A stretch of 64,000 bases of DNA from CAVYOE01 sp963770155. GTDB lineage: Bacteria; Actinomycetota; Thermoleophilia; Solirubrobacterales; 70-9. A model generated the notes under the pieces. That model did not search any database, was not told the origin of the DNA, and saw only the letters and a program-made list of their open reading frames with translations. The DNA lies in the NCBI GenBank assembly GCA_963770155.1, contig CAVYOE010000001.1, positions 1,488,001 to 1,552,000 on the forward strand, given 5' to 3'. Made by a program: the position numbers and the translations under genes. Each line of letters starts with the position of its first letter. Position 1 is the stretch's first letter. This document shows positions 9,058 through 16,729 of the stretch, piece by piece.

Positions 9058-10089
9058 TCAGAGTAGGTCGCGCTGGACCAGGAGCTCGGCGAGCTGGACG
9101 GCGTTGGTTGCCGCGCCCTTGCGCAGGTTGTCGCCGACCACCCAGAGGTTGAGCGTCCGCTCGGCGCTCGGGTCCTCGCGGATGCGGCCGACCAGGACGT
9201 CGTCGGTTCCGGCGGCGTCGATCGGCATCGGGTAGATGCCCTCTCCCGGCGCGTCGACGACGCTGACGCCGGGCGACTCGCTGAGCACGTCCCGGCAGGC
9301 ATCGGGCGAGAGCGGCTTTGCCGTCTGCAGGTTGATCGCCTCCGAGTGACCGGTGAAGACCGGGACCCGGGCGCAGGTGGCCGAGATGCCGACCTCGTCG
9401 GAGAGACCCATGATCTTGCGGGTCTCGGCCATCATCTTGCGCTCCTCGGTCGTGTAGACGTCTCCCTCCTTGAACACCTCGACCTGGGGCAGGACGTTGA
9501 ACGCGATCCGGTGCGGATAGACCTCGGGCTCGTCGATCTCCTTCTCGTCAAGGATCGCCGCGCTCTGCTCGCGCAGCTCCTCGACCGCCTTTGCGCCCGT
9601 ACCGGAAACCGACTGGTAGGTGGCGACCACGATCCGCTCGATCCCGACCGCCGCGTGGATCGGCGCCAGCGCCACGACCATCTGCATGGTCGAGCAGTTG
9701 GGGTTGGCGACGATCCCCTTGTGGCCGTCGATCGCCGCGGCATTGACCTCGGGGACGACCAGGGGGACGTCCTCGTGCATCCGGAAGAAGCTGGTGTTGT
9801 CGACGACGACGGCGCCGGCGTCGCGGAGCTTCGGCGCCCACTCCTCGCTCACCGCGCTGCCCGCGGAGGAGAGAACGATGTCGAAGCCCTCGACAGCGTC
9901 CTCGGTCAGCTCGCGAACCTCGAGCTTGGAGCCGTTGAACTCGACCTTCTTCCCGGCGGAGCGCTCCGACGCGAGCGGCACCACTTCATCGGCGGGAAAC
10001 TCCCGCTGCGAGAGAACCTCGAGGATGGTCGAGCCCACGGCGCCGGTGGCGCCCACGACTCCGACCCGGTATCCGGTTTCCGGACTCAT
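9058..10089 (-). CDS. asd: Aspartate-semialdehyde dehydrogenase
   Basis: Reduces aspartyl phosphate to aspartate semialdehyde with NADPH, the second step of Lys/Thr/Met and diaminopimelate synthesis. The nucleotide motif VGVVGATGAVGSTILEVL is at the N-terminus. The active-site cysteine lies in ANPNCSTMQMV. Length (343 residues) is normal. It lies 27 bases downstream of lysC on the same strand, forming a lysC-asd unit. A TACCCT box seven bases before its ATG suggests an additional, internal promoter. Confidence 0.97.
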   Translation of the reverse strand: MSPETGYRVGVVGATGAVGSTILEVLSQREFPADEVVPLASERSAGKKVEFNGSKLEVRELTEDAVEGFDIVLSSAGSAVSEEWAPKLRDAGAVVVDNTSFFRMHEDVPLVVPEVNAAAIDGHKGIVANPNCSTMQMVVALAPIHAAVGIERIVVATYQSVSGTGAKAVEELREQSAAILDEKEIDEPEVYPHRIAFNVLPQVEVFKEGDVYTTEERKMMAETRKIMGLSDEVGISATCARVPVFTGHSEAINLQTAKPLSPDACRDVLSESPGVSVVDAPGEGIYPMPIDAAGTDDVLVGRIREDPSAERTLNLWVVGDNLRKGAATNAVQLAELLVQRDLL

Positions 10090-10102
10090 GCTCAGAAGGG
10101 TA
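10090..10102 (-). promoter_or_regulatory. Putative -10 box upstream of asd
   Basis: Read on the minus strand, TACCCT (10097-10102) is followed by seven bases and the asd ATG. It lies in the lysC-asd gap and could drive a leaderless asd transcript independent of lysC. Confidence 0.4.
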
Positions 10103-10116
10103 CGGGGAGGTCCGGG

Positions 10117-11427
10117 TTAGCCAGCGACCGTGGGCCGGTGATCGGTTCCGGTCGGCTCTTCCTCGCGCACCGCTTCGGCCCCGAGGTCGAAGGCCTGGTG
10201 CAGGCTCTTGACCGCACCGTCGACCTGGTCGGAGGCGATCACGCAGGAAATCTTGATCGGCGAGGTGCTGATCATCTCGATGTTGATGCCCGCCTCGCCC
10301 AGGGTGCGAAACACCTTGGCAGCAACGCCCGGGTGCGAGCGCATGCCGGCCCCGACGATCGAGACCTTCCCGATCTGCTCGTCGGCGGAGACGTCGTCAG
10401 CCGCGTCGAGCCCGCGGACGGTCTCCAGCGCGGTCGCGAGATCGTCACGCTCGACCGTGAACGAAAGGTCGGCGAGGTCGTCCTCGGAAACTGGCTCGTT
10501 CTGAATGATCATGTCGACGTTGACGTTGGCGTCGGCGAGGGCGCCGAAAATGCGCCCCGCGACGCCGGGCTCGTCCCGGACGCCCTTCAAGGTCACCCGC
10601 GACTCGCTGCTCGAGTGGGTGACGGCTGTGACCATCGGTCGTTCCATCGTTTCGTCCTCGGAGGTGACGAGGGTACCGGTGGCCTCTTCCGTGGAGCTGC
10701 GGCAGTGAATGCGCACCCCGTGGTTTCGCGCGTACTCGACCGAGCGCAGCTGCAGGACCTTCGCCCCGGACGCCGACATCTCGAGCATCTCCTCGTAGCT
10801 GACCACGGGCAACTTGCGCGCTCCGGGAACGATCCGCGGATCGGCGCTGAAGACGCCGGCGACGTCGGTGTAGATCTCGCACTCGCGGGCGCCGAGCGCG
10901 GCGGCCAGTGCGACCGCGGTTGTGTCCGAGCCTCCGCGGCCGAGCGTGGTCACGTCGCGGTTGTCGGTGGAGACGCCCTGGAAGCCGGCGACGAGCACGA
11001 TCCGGTCCTCTTCCAGGGCAGAGCTGATCCGCTCGGCGCGCACATCGAGGATGCGGGCCTTGGTGTGGGAAGAGTCGGTGACGATGCCCGCCTGGGAACC
11101 GGTCAGAGAGATCGCGTGATGGCCGAGATCGTTGATCACCATCGCCGCGAGCGCGCAGGAGATCCGCTCCCCGGTCGAGAGCAGCATGTCCATCTCGCGC
11201 GGATCGGGACGACTGGAGACCTCGAGTGCCATCGCCGTCAGCTCGTCGGTCGTCTTGCCGCGCGCCGAGAGCACGGCGACGACGCCGCGGCCGTCCTCGC
11301 GCGCGGCGACGATCCGCCGCGCGGCACGCTTGATCTCCTCGGCGCCCGCGACAGAGGTGCCGCCGAACTTCATCACGACGATGTCTCTGGCGCCCACGGC
11401 GCTTGCGCTGTTCGCCTCAGTGGCCAT
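10117..11427 (-). CDS. lysC: Aspartate kinase
   Basis: Phosphorylates aspartate, the committed step of the aspartate-family pathway. The kinase core begins VMKFGGTSVAGAEEIKRAA, with FQGVSTDNRDVTTLGRGGSDTTA further on. The last 170 residues hold two ACT regulatory domains (VTLKGVRDEPGVAG and VSIVGAGMRSHPGVAAKVF), typical of feedback-inhibited actinobacterial aspartokinase. The frame stays open for another 238 codons upstream, but that stretch has no homology and low-complexity composition. ATG 11427 gives the expected 436 residues and follows a TATTCT box by seven bases. Confidence 0.96.
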   Translation of the reverse strand: MATEANSASAVGARDIVVMKFGGTSVAGAEEIKRAARRIVAAREDGRGVVAVLSARGKTTDELTAMALEVSSRPDPREMDMLLSTGERISCALAAMVINDLGHHAISLTGSQAGIVTDSSHTKARILDVRAERISSALEEDRIVLVAGFQGVSTDNRDVTTLGRGGSDTTAVALAAALGARECEIYTDVAGVFSADPRIVPGARKLPVVSYEEMLEMSASGAKVLQLRSVEYARNHGVRIHCRSSTEEATGTLVTSEDETMERPMVTAVTHSSSESRVTLKGVRDEPGVAGRIFGALADANVNVDMIIQNEPVSEDDLADLSFTVERDDLATALETVRGLDAADDVSADEQIGKVSIVGAGMRSHPGVAAKVFRTLGEAGINIEMISTSPIKISCVIASDQVDGAVKSLHQAFDLGAEAVREEEPTGTDHRPTVAG

Positions 11428-11440
11428 CGATCTGAGAATA
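11428..11440 (-). promoter_or_regulatory. Putative leaderless promoter -10 box of lysC
   Basis: On the minus strand TATTCT (11435-11440) precedes the lysC ATG by seven bases. There is no Shine-Dalgarno sequence, so a leaderless transcript is likely. It is divergent from the GH3 gene that starts at 11516. Confidence 0.45.
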
Positions 11441-11515
11441 GGGGCTGGCCTGGGCCCCGGTGGGCACAAACGGCCGCCGGCCGCGTCGCAGCCCTCTAGG
11501 ATCGCCGCAGAGATC

Positions 11516-12697
11516 GTGGCTGAGTTCGAGCCCTTCGAACCACCGCCCCGGCGGCCGTCCGCTGGACGCGGCGGAAGGCGACTGCCGACGCGGGAGCAGA
11601 TCCGCCGGCGCCGGCTGGCAGCCGGAGCCGCCGCCCTGGGCGTGATCGCGCTCGGCATCTCGCTCGCCGAGGGGGGCGGCAGCTCGGGCCCGAGCGTCGT
11701 ACCGGCCGAGGTTGGTGAGCAGGTCGGCGGTCTCAGCAACGAAGAGAAGGTGGACACGGTTCTCGCCGTCGGCTTCGAAGGGACCACGGCCGACGCCGCC
11801 GGCCTCGCCAAGCAGCAAGGCGGAGTCCTGGTCACTGAGGAGAATTGGACCGGCGTCGATGCCGGACGGCAGCTGATCACCGAGCTGCGACGCACCACCG
11901 ACACCCCGCCGCTGGTCATCGCCCGCCAGGAGGGAGGCGAGTACCGGACCTTCTCCGACCTGCCGCCGGCCGAGCGTGGCGTCGACATCGGCGATACGGC
12001 GGACCCGACGGTGGCCGAGCGCCGCGGCGAGGAGACTGCGGTCGCACTAAATGGGGCCGGCTTCGACCTCAACCTCGCCCCGGTCGCCGACGTCGCCACC
12101 CTCGACAGCCCGATCGCCGACCGCGCCTTCGGCGACGACACGGACCTAGTCGCCGAGATGACCGCGGCGTGGGTTCGCGGCTGCCATGCCGGCGAGATCG
12201 CCTGCGCCGTCGCCCATTTCCCGGGGCAAGGGCCCGCCTCGGGGGATACCGACGAGGGGCCTGCGACAGTGAGCGTCGACGAGGCGACCCTCGCGCAACG
12301 CGACCTTCCGCCCTTCGAGGCGGCCTTTCGCGAGAAGGTCGAGGCCGTGGTCCTCTCTCATGCGTTCTTTGCGGCCTACGAGGCGGTGCGGCCGGCCTCC
12401 CAGACCGAGGAGATCGCCATCGACCTGCTGCGTAACGATCTGGGGTTCAAGGGCCTGGCGATCACGGACGACCTCTCCGCCGGGGCGATCACCGGGGGCG
12501 AGGGCGGGCCGAAGGAAGCTGCGGTCCGCGCGCTTACCGCGGGGGCCGATCTACTTCTGGTGTCGGATCCGGCGCAGGCCGAGGCCGCTCGCAAGTCGCT
12601 GCTGGAGGCGGTCGACAACGGCGACGTTTCCGAGGCCCGGCTCGACCAGGCCGCCGGCCGGGTGCTCGAGCTGAAGAAGCAGCTCGGTCTCGTCTGA
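11516..12697 (+). CDS. Membrane-anchored glycoside hydrolase family 3-like protein with altered active site
   Basis: Related to beta-N-acetylhexosaminidase (NagZ-type GH3). A basic N-terminus (REQIRRRRLA) and a hydrophobic segment AAGAAALGVIALGISLA suggest a signal anchor. The TIM-barrel features are present: LNLAPVADV, RAFGDD and a C-terminal LGFKGLAITDDLSAGA with the likely nucleophile Asp. The signature KHFPGHG...DSH, however, reads AHFPGQG...DTDEGP. The substrate-binding Lys and the His of the Asp-His dyad are missing. Such variants occur in actinobacteria, so it may be a divergent enzyme or a non-catalytic cell-wall protein. GTG 11516 is a likely start; the open frame extends further upstream over lysC without homology. 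Confidence 0.78.
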   Translation: MAEFEPFEPPPRRPSAGRGGRRLPTREQIRRRRLAAGAAALGVIALGISLAEGGGSSGPSVVPAEVGEQVGGLSNEEKVDTVLAVGFEGTTADAAGLAKQQGGVLVTEENWTGVDAGRQLITELRRTTDTPPLVIARQEGGEYRTFSDLPPAERGVDIGDTADPTVAERRGEETAVALNGAGFDLNLAPVADVATLDSPIADRAFGDDTDLVAEMTAAWVRGCHAGEIACAVAHFPGQGPASGDTDEGPATVSVDEATLAQRDLPPFEAAFREKVEAVVLSHAFFAAYEAVRPASQTEEIAIDLLRNDLGFKGLAITDDLSAGAITGGEGGPKEAAVRALTAGADLLLVSDPAQAEAARKSLLEAVDNGDVSEARLDQAAGRVLELKKQLGLV

Positions 12698-12704
12698 CCT
12701 GGCC

Positions 12705-12735
12705 TCTGTGACCAGCGTCTGTGACCAGCGTCACA
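12705..12735. promoter_or_regulatory. Tandem and inverted repeat, candidate PadR operator
   Basis: A perfect 13-bp tandem duplication (tctgtgaccagcg at 12705-12717 and 12718-12730). The second copy runs into an inverted repeat, TGTGAC-CAGC-GTCACA (12720-12735). It sits about 40 bases before the padR start in a gap with no gene. PadR regulators commonly autoregulate through dyad sites in this position. Confidence 0.5.
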
Positions 12736-12752
12736 CACGCTTCCCTATCGGC

Positions 12753-12764
12753 CAGATATATCTG
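12753..12764. promoter_or_regulatory. 12-bp perfect palindrome before padR
   Basis: CAGATATATCTG is a perfect palindrome ending eight bases before the padR ATG, in locally AT-rich sequence. It may be a second operator, the -10 region, or both overlapping. It occupies the place where a ribosome binding site would be. Confidence 0.45.
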
Positions 12765-12772
12765 CACGGCCT

Positions 12773-13345
12773 ATGCCGGAGACGACGAAGGACCTCGAGC
12801 TCAACGCCACGGCCAAGGTCATCCTCGGGGTCCTCGACATGGGCCCTCGCTCCGGCTATGAGATCAAGCAGCTGGTCGACAAGTCCACCCGCTACTTCTG
12901 GGCCGCGAGCTACGGCCAGATCTATCCCGAGCTGAAGCGTCTGGCCAAGGCGGGCCTGGTCGAGGGGACCGACAAGTCTCAGGGCGCCCGGCAGCGGACC
13001 GTCTACAAGCTGACCCGCAAGGGCAAGCGCGCCCTGCACGGCTGGCTTTCGGAGCCGGCGGGCATCCACGAGATGCGCGACGAGGGCATGCTGAAGCTCT
13101 TCTTCGCCGGGGGGGAGACGCCCCAGCGCGCCGCCGAAATCGCGCGCGAGCGCGCCCGGCACAGTGCGGAGAAGGCGGCTGAGCTGCGCGAGGTCGAGAA
13201 GCAAGCCGAGCGCAAGGACATCCCGGCGTACACCGTGCTCCGCTTCGGAATCGAGATGAATGAGTGGATCGCCGACTGGTTCGAGCAGGCGGCCAAGTCG
13301 CTGGAGAGCGACGCCGCCACGATGCTTCTGAGCTCGGGGACCTGA
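12773..13345 (+). CDS. PadR family transcriptional regulator
   Basis: Cytoplasmic DNA-binding repressor of 190 residues. The N-terminal winged helix is clear: AKVILGVLDMGPRSGYEIKQ, YGQIYPELKRLAKAGLVEG and YKLTRKGKRAL. The C-terminal half is helical and charged (ERARHSAEKAAELREVEKQA), as in the PadR subfamily with a dimerising helical domain. The stop is four bases from the start of the MMPL transporter, so the two are co-transcribed. The regulator probably controls the pump in response to a small hydrophobic compound. Candidate operators lie at 12705-12735 and 12753-12764. Confidence 0.93.
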   Translation: MPETTKDLELNATAKVILGVLDMGPRSGYEIKQLVDKSTRYFWAASYGQIYPELKRLAKAGLVEGTDKSQGARQRTVYKLTRKGKRALHGWLSEPAGIHEMRDEGMLKLFFAGGETPQRAAEIARERARHSAEKAAELREVEKQAERKDIPAYTVLRFGIEMNEWIADWFEQAAKSLESDAATMLLSSGT

Positions 13346-13349
13346 CCTG

Positions 13350-15479
13350 ATGTTCGACCGATTCGCGGCATTGGCTGAGCAGCGCGGCAAATGGGTGGTG
13401 ATCGCCGCGGTCGTCTTCTTCGCCGCTGCCGGCGCGCTTGGATCCGGCGTCGCCGACCGGCTGCACCCCTACGGCGCCGACGACCCCGAGACCGAGAGCG
13501 TTCGCGCAAACGAACGTCTCCAGGACGCCGGCTTCCGTGAAGCGAGTGTCGTCGTCCTGCTCGAGGACGCTCCGGTCGGGTCGGCCGAGACCCAGAACCG
13601 GGTCGCTGAGATCACCGAGCGGCTCGAGAAGGACCGGGAGGTCGCCACCGTGACCGGTTACTACGACACCGGGTCGAGCGACTTCGTCTCCAGGGATGGC
13701 GACGCCACGTACCTCGCCGTCGCGCTCAAGCCGACCAAGGACAAGGAATGGCAGGACGCCGGCAAGCGGATCAGGGACGGCGTCGGCAAGCTGCGAGGAG
13801 TGAGCGTCGGCGGTCCTGCGCTCGCGATCACCGAAGTGAACGAACAGGTCGAGGAGGACCTACAGAAAGCGGAGCTGATCGCCTTCCCCCTGCTGTTCCT
13901 GCTCTCGTTCCTGTTCTTCCGCAGCCTCGTCGCCGCGGCGCTGCCACTCCTGGTCGGCGGGCTGGCGATCGTCGGCACCTTCGTGATCCTGCGGATGGCG
14001 AACGAGGTCGGAGAGATCTCGATCTTCGCCCTCAACCTGACCACCGGGCTCGGGCTCGGCCTGGCGATCGACTACAGCCTGTTCATGGTCTCCCGCTACC
14101 GCGAGGAGATCGCCAAGTCCGGCCCCGGGTTGCAGGCGATGAAGCGGACAATGGCGACCGCCGGGCGCACCGTCTTCTTCTCCTCCCTCACCGTCGCCGC
14201 AGCCCTCGCCTCGCTGCTCGTCTTCCCGCAGCGGTTCCTCTATTCGATGGGCCTCGGGGGCGCCAGCGTGGCCTTGCTGGCGGCACTCGTCGCGCTCGTC
14301 GTCCTTCCCGCGGTTCTTGCGCTGCTCGGCAAGCGGGTCAACTCGCTGGCGCCTGAATTCCTGCAGCGACGCGCCGACCGCGATTCCAAGCCGGCCGAGG
14401 CGGGCTTCTGGTACCGGCTCTCGCAATTCGTGATGAAGCAGCCGGGCCGAATCGCGATTGTCTGCGCCACGGTGCTGCTGATCGCAGGCATCCCGTTCCT
14501 GCGGATCCAGTTCACCTATCCGGACGCCCAAATCCTCCCGGAGGACAAAAGCGCCCGCCAGGTAGACAACGTGCTGCGCTCGGACTTCCCGCCAAACCGC
14601 GACACGCCCATCCGTGTGGTGGTCAAGCGGGCGACGCCGGATGCTGTCGCCTCGGTCGCAGCCGAGCTCGAGGACACCAAGGGAGTGGTCGCCGTCAACC
14701 CGCCGCGCCAGCTGGAATCGGGGGACGCCGTGATCGAGGCCGTTTCATCTCGTCCCTACATCGACAACAAGAGCCGCGACACCGTGCGCCGCATCCGCGA
14801 GATCAAGGCACCGGGCCAGAGCTCGGTCGTGGTCACCGGAGGGACCGCCGAGTTCCTCGACTTCCAAGAGAGCCTCAAAGACCACCTTCCCCTGGCGCTG
14901 CTGATCGTGGTTGTGACGACGTTGATCGTGCTTTTCCTGATGACCGGCTCGGTGGTGCTGCCGGTCAAGCAGCTGTTGATGAACATCCTCAACCTGAGCG
15001 CGGTCTTCGGGCTGATGGTGCTGATCTTCCAGGACGGTCGGCTCGAGAGCCTGCTGGCCTACACCAGCCAGGGCGGGCTCGAGCAGACGATGCCGATCCT
15101 GCTGTTTGCGGTCGCCTTCGGCCTCTCGACCGACTACGGGGTCTTCCTGCTCTCGCGGATCAAGGAGGCGCGCGATGGTGGGGCCGGCAATTCGAAGTCC
15201 GTGGCGATCGGGCTGGAACGCACCGGGCGGATCGTCACCGCGGCGGCGCTTCTGTTCTCGGTAGCGATCGGCGCCTTCGCCACCTCGCAGATCATCTTCA
15301 TCAAGCAGAACGGGGTCGGGACAGCGCTCGCGGTCCTGATCGACGCGACGATCATCCGCGCCCTGCTCGTGCCCTCGCTGATGGAGCTGCTCGGCCGCTG
15401 GAACTGGTGGGCACCGAAGCCGTTGCGCGCACTGCACCACCGCTTCGGTCTCGACCACACGGCCACCGGCAAGGCATGA
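13350..15479 (+). CDS. MMPL/RND family transporter
   Basis: Proton-driven exporter of 709 residues in two homologous halves. Each half has an N-terminal helix, a large extracytoplasmic loop and a bundle of about five helices. The conserved GLGLAIDYSLFMVSRYREE (first half) and FGLSTDYGVFLLSRIKEAR (second half) carry the transmembrane Asp-Tyr pairs of the MmpL/HAE family. The N-terminus (MFDRFAALAEQRGKWVVI) is typical of actinobacterial MMPL proteins. It is directly downstream of padR. Substrate is unknown; lipid or drug export is usual for the family. Confidence 0.93.
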   Translation: MFDRFAALAEQRGKWVVIAAVVFFAAAGALGSGVADRLHPYGADDPETESVRANERLQDAGFREASVVVLLEDAPVGSAETQNRVAEITERLEKDREVATVTGYYDTGSSDFVSRDGDATYLAVALKPTKDKEWQDAGKRIRDGVGKLRGVSVGGPALAITEVNEQVEEDLQKAELIAFPLLFLLSFLFFRSLVAAALPLLVGGLAIVGTFVILRMANEVGEISIFALNLTTGLGLGLAIDYSLFMVSRYREEIAKSGPGLQAMKRTMATAGRTVFFSSLTVAAALASLLVFPQRFLYSMGLGGASVALLAALVALVVLPAVLALLGKRVNSLAPEFLQRRADRDSKPAEAGFWYRLSQFVMKQPGRIAIVCATVLLIAGIPFLRIQFTYPDAQILPEDKSARQVDNVLRSDFPPNRDTPIRVVVKRATPDAVASVAAELEDTKGVVAVNPPRQLESGDAVIEAVSSRPYIDNKSRDTVRRIREIKAPGQSSVVVTGGTAEFLDFQESLKDHLPLALLIVVVTTLIVLFLMTGSVVLPVKQLLMNILNLSAVFGLMVLIFQDGRLESLLAYTSQGGLEQTMPILLFAVAFGLSTDYGVFLLSRIKEARDGGAGNSKSVAIGLERTGRIVTAAALLFSVAIGAFATSQIIFIKQNGVGTALAVLIDATIIRALLVPSLMELLGRWNWWAPKPLRALHHRFGLDHTATGKA

Positions 15480-15539
15480 CTCACGCCTGAGCGGCCGGTT
15501 GCGTAGCGCCCCAGCGGGTACAGCTATCCTGCCCCGCCC

Positions 15540-15779
15540 TTGACGATCGCGACTTCCATATTCCTGATCGCGGCCGGCGCGATCCTGCGCTACGCGGTCA
15601 ATCTCGACTCGGACGTGGTCAGCATCCCGACTGTCGGCTTGATCCTGATGATCGCCGGCGGCACCGGGTTGGCCCTGTCGCTGCTCTACGAGCTCCTTCA
15701 TACCCGCCCGCAGCCGCGCGATGAGTACGCGGGAGCACCGCGGGACCCCCACGAAGACCGAACTCGCCGGCTCCGCTAG
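15540..15779 (+). CDS. Small two-helix membrane protein (DUF6458-like)
   Basis: A 79-residue protein with two hydrophobic segments (IATSIFLIAAGAILRYAVN and PTVGLILMIAGGTGLALSLL) separated by a short polar turn, and a charged Arg/Pro-rich cytosolic end. The pattern matches the small actinobacterial membrane family DUF6458; function unknown. The start is TTG at 15540. No Shine-Dalgarno sequence is present, but TATCCT at 15525-15530 fits a -10 box nine bases upstream. It is convergent with recR. Confidence 0.75.
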   Translation: MTIATSIFLIAAGAILRYAVNLDSDVVSIPTVGLILMIAGGTGLALSLLYELLHTRPQPRDEYAGAPRDPHEDRTRRLR

Positions 15780-15795
15780 CTCCCGCCTTCATCGT

Positions 15796-16389
15796 CTAGT
15801 CGAGCGTGCGGCGACCGGCAAATGCCTTGCCGAGAGTGACCTCGTCGGTGTGCTCGAGGTCGGCGCCGACGGGGAGTCCGCTGGCGAGGCGCGTGACAGA
15901 AGCCTTGCCGCGAATCGCCTCCGCGATGTGGAGCGCAGTCGCCTCCCCCGTCGTGGTCGGGTTGGTCGCCAGCACCACTTCTTCCACCTCGGGACCGTCT
16001 GCCCGCTCGACCAGCTCGGCGATCTTGAGGTCGTGAGGGTCGATCCCGTCGATCGGCGAAAGCGCGCCGCCGAGCACGTGGTAGAGGCCGCGGTACTCGC
16101 CGGTGCGCTCGATCGGGATCACGTCGCCGGGCTCCTCGACCACGCAGATGACCGAGCGCTGCCGGCGGCTGTCCTCGCAGATCTGACATCGCGGCCCTTC
16201 GGAGAGGTTGAAGCAGACCTCGCAGAGGCCGACTTTCTCCTTCACCTCGCGGATCGAGTCGGCGAGCGCCAGCGCCTCGTCCTCCTCGGCCCTGAGCAGA
16301 TGAAAGGCGAGCCGCTGCGCGGTTCGCTGGCCGATCCCCGGTAGCCGGGAGAGTTCGGCGATCAGGCGGCTGACCGGTCCGGCGTACAT
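15796..16389 (-). CDS. recR: Recombination mediator protein RecR
   Basis: Works with RecF/RecO to load RecA on gapped DNA. At 197 residues it has normal length. The N-terminal helix-hairpin-helix (LSRLPGIGQRTAQRLAFHLL) is followed by a Cys4 zinc finger (CEVCFNLSEGPRCQIC) and a Toprim domain (ICVVEEPGDVIPIERTGEYRG). It is the last gene of the conserved dnaX-ybaB-recR operon, 12 bases after ybaB. Confidence 0.97.
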   Translation of the reverse strand: MYAGPVSRLIAELSRLPGIGQRTAQRLAFHLLRAEEDEALALADSIREVKEKVGLCEVCFNLSEGPRCQICEDSRRQRSVICVVEEPGDVIPIERTGEYRGLYHVLGGALSPIDGIDPHDLKIAELVERADGPEVEEVVLATNPTTTGEATALHIAEAIRGKASVTRLASGLPVGADLEHTDEVTLGKAFAGRRTLD

Positions 16390-16401
16390 TGCGAAGAGGG
16401 C

Positions 16402-16728
16402 CTAGAGGCCCGGTAGTCCGAGCCCGCCGAGCCCCTGGGTCACGCCGCCCATCTTGCTCGCCGCCAGCTCCTGGGCCGACCGGAGCGCCTCGTTGACCGC
16501 CGCGGTCACCATGTCCTGGAGCAGCTCCGGGTCCTCGGGGTCGATCGCGTCGGGTTGGATCGAAAGCTCGAGCAGCCTCAGGTCGCCGCTCATCTTCACC
16601 TTGACCATGCCGCCGCCGGCGCTCGCCTCGACGCTCTCGTCCTTGAGCTGCTCCTGGGCTTTCATCATCTCGCCCTGCATCTGCTGGAGCTGCTTCATCA
16701 TCCCGCCGAGGTCCGGTTGCTTTGCCAT
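16402..16728 (-). CDS. ybaB: YbaB/EbfC family nucleoid-associated protein
   Basis: A 108-residue DNA-binding dimer that lies between dnaX and recR in many bacteria. The sequence starts with Met/Gln-rich helices (GGMMKQLQQMQGEMMKAQEQ), then the family core (VKVKMSGDLRLLELSIQPDA), and ends in a Gly-rich tail (GLGGLGLPGL). An AGGAGG Shine-Dalgarno sequence in the end of dnaX precedes its ATG. Confidence 0.95.
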   Translation of the reverse strand: MAKQPDLGGMMKQLQQMQGEMMKAQEQLKDESVEASAGGGMVKVKMSGDLRLLELSIQPDAIDPEDPELLQDMVTAAVNEALRSAQELAASKMGGVTQGLGGLGLPGL

Positions 16729-16729
16729 C

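Noticed and set aside
9346..11499. 717-codon plus-strand open frame over asd and lysC
   Set aside because: Antisense of two well-defined enzymes; no motif of its own and typical Arg/Ala/Gly-rich shadow composition.
11428..12141. 238-codon N-terminal extension of aspartate kinase
   Set aside because: Low-complexity Ser/Arg/Ala sequence antisense to the GH3 gene. The internal ATG 11427 has a -10 box and gives normal length.
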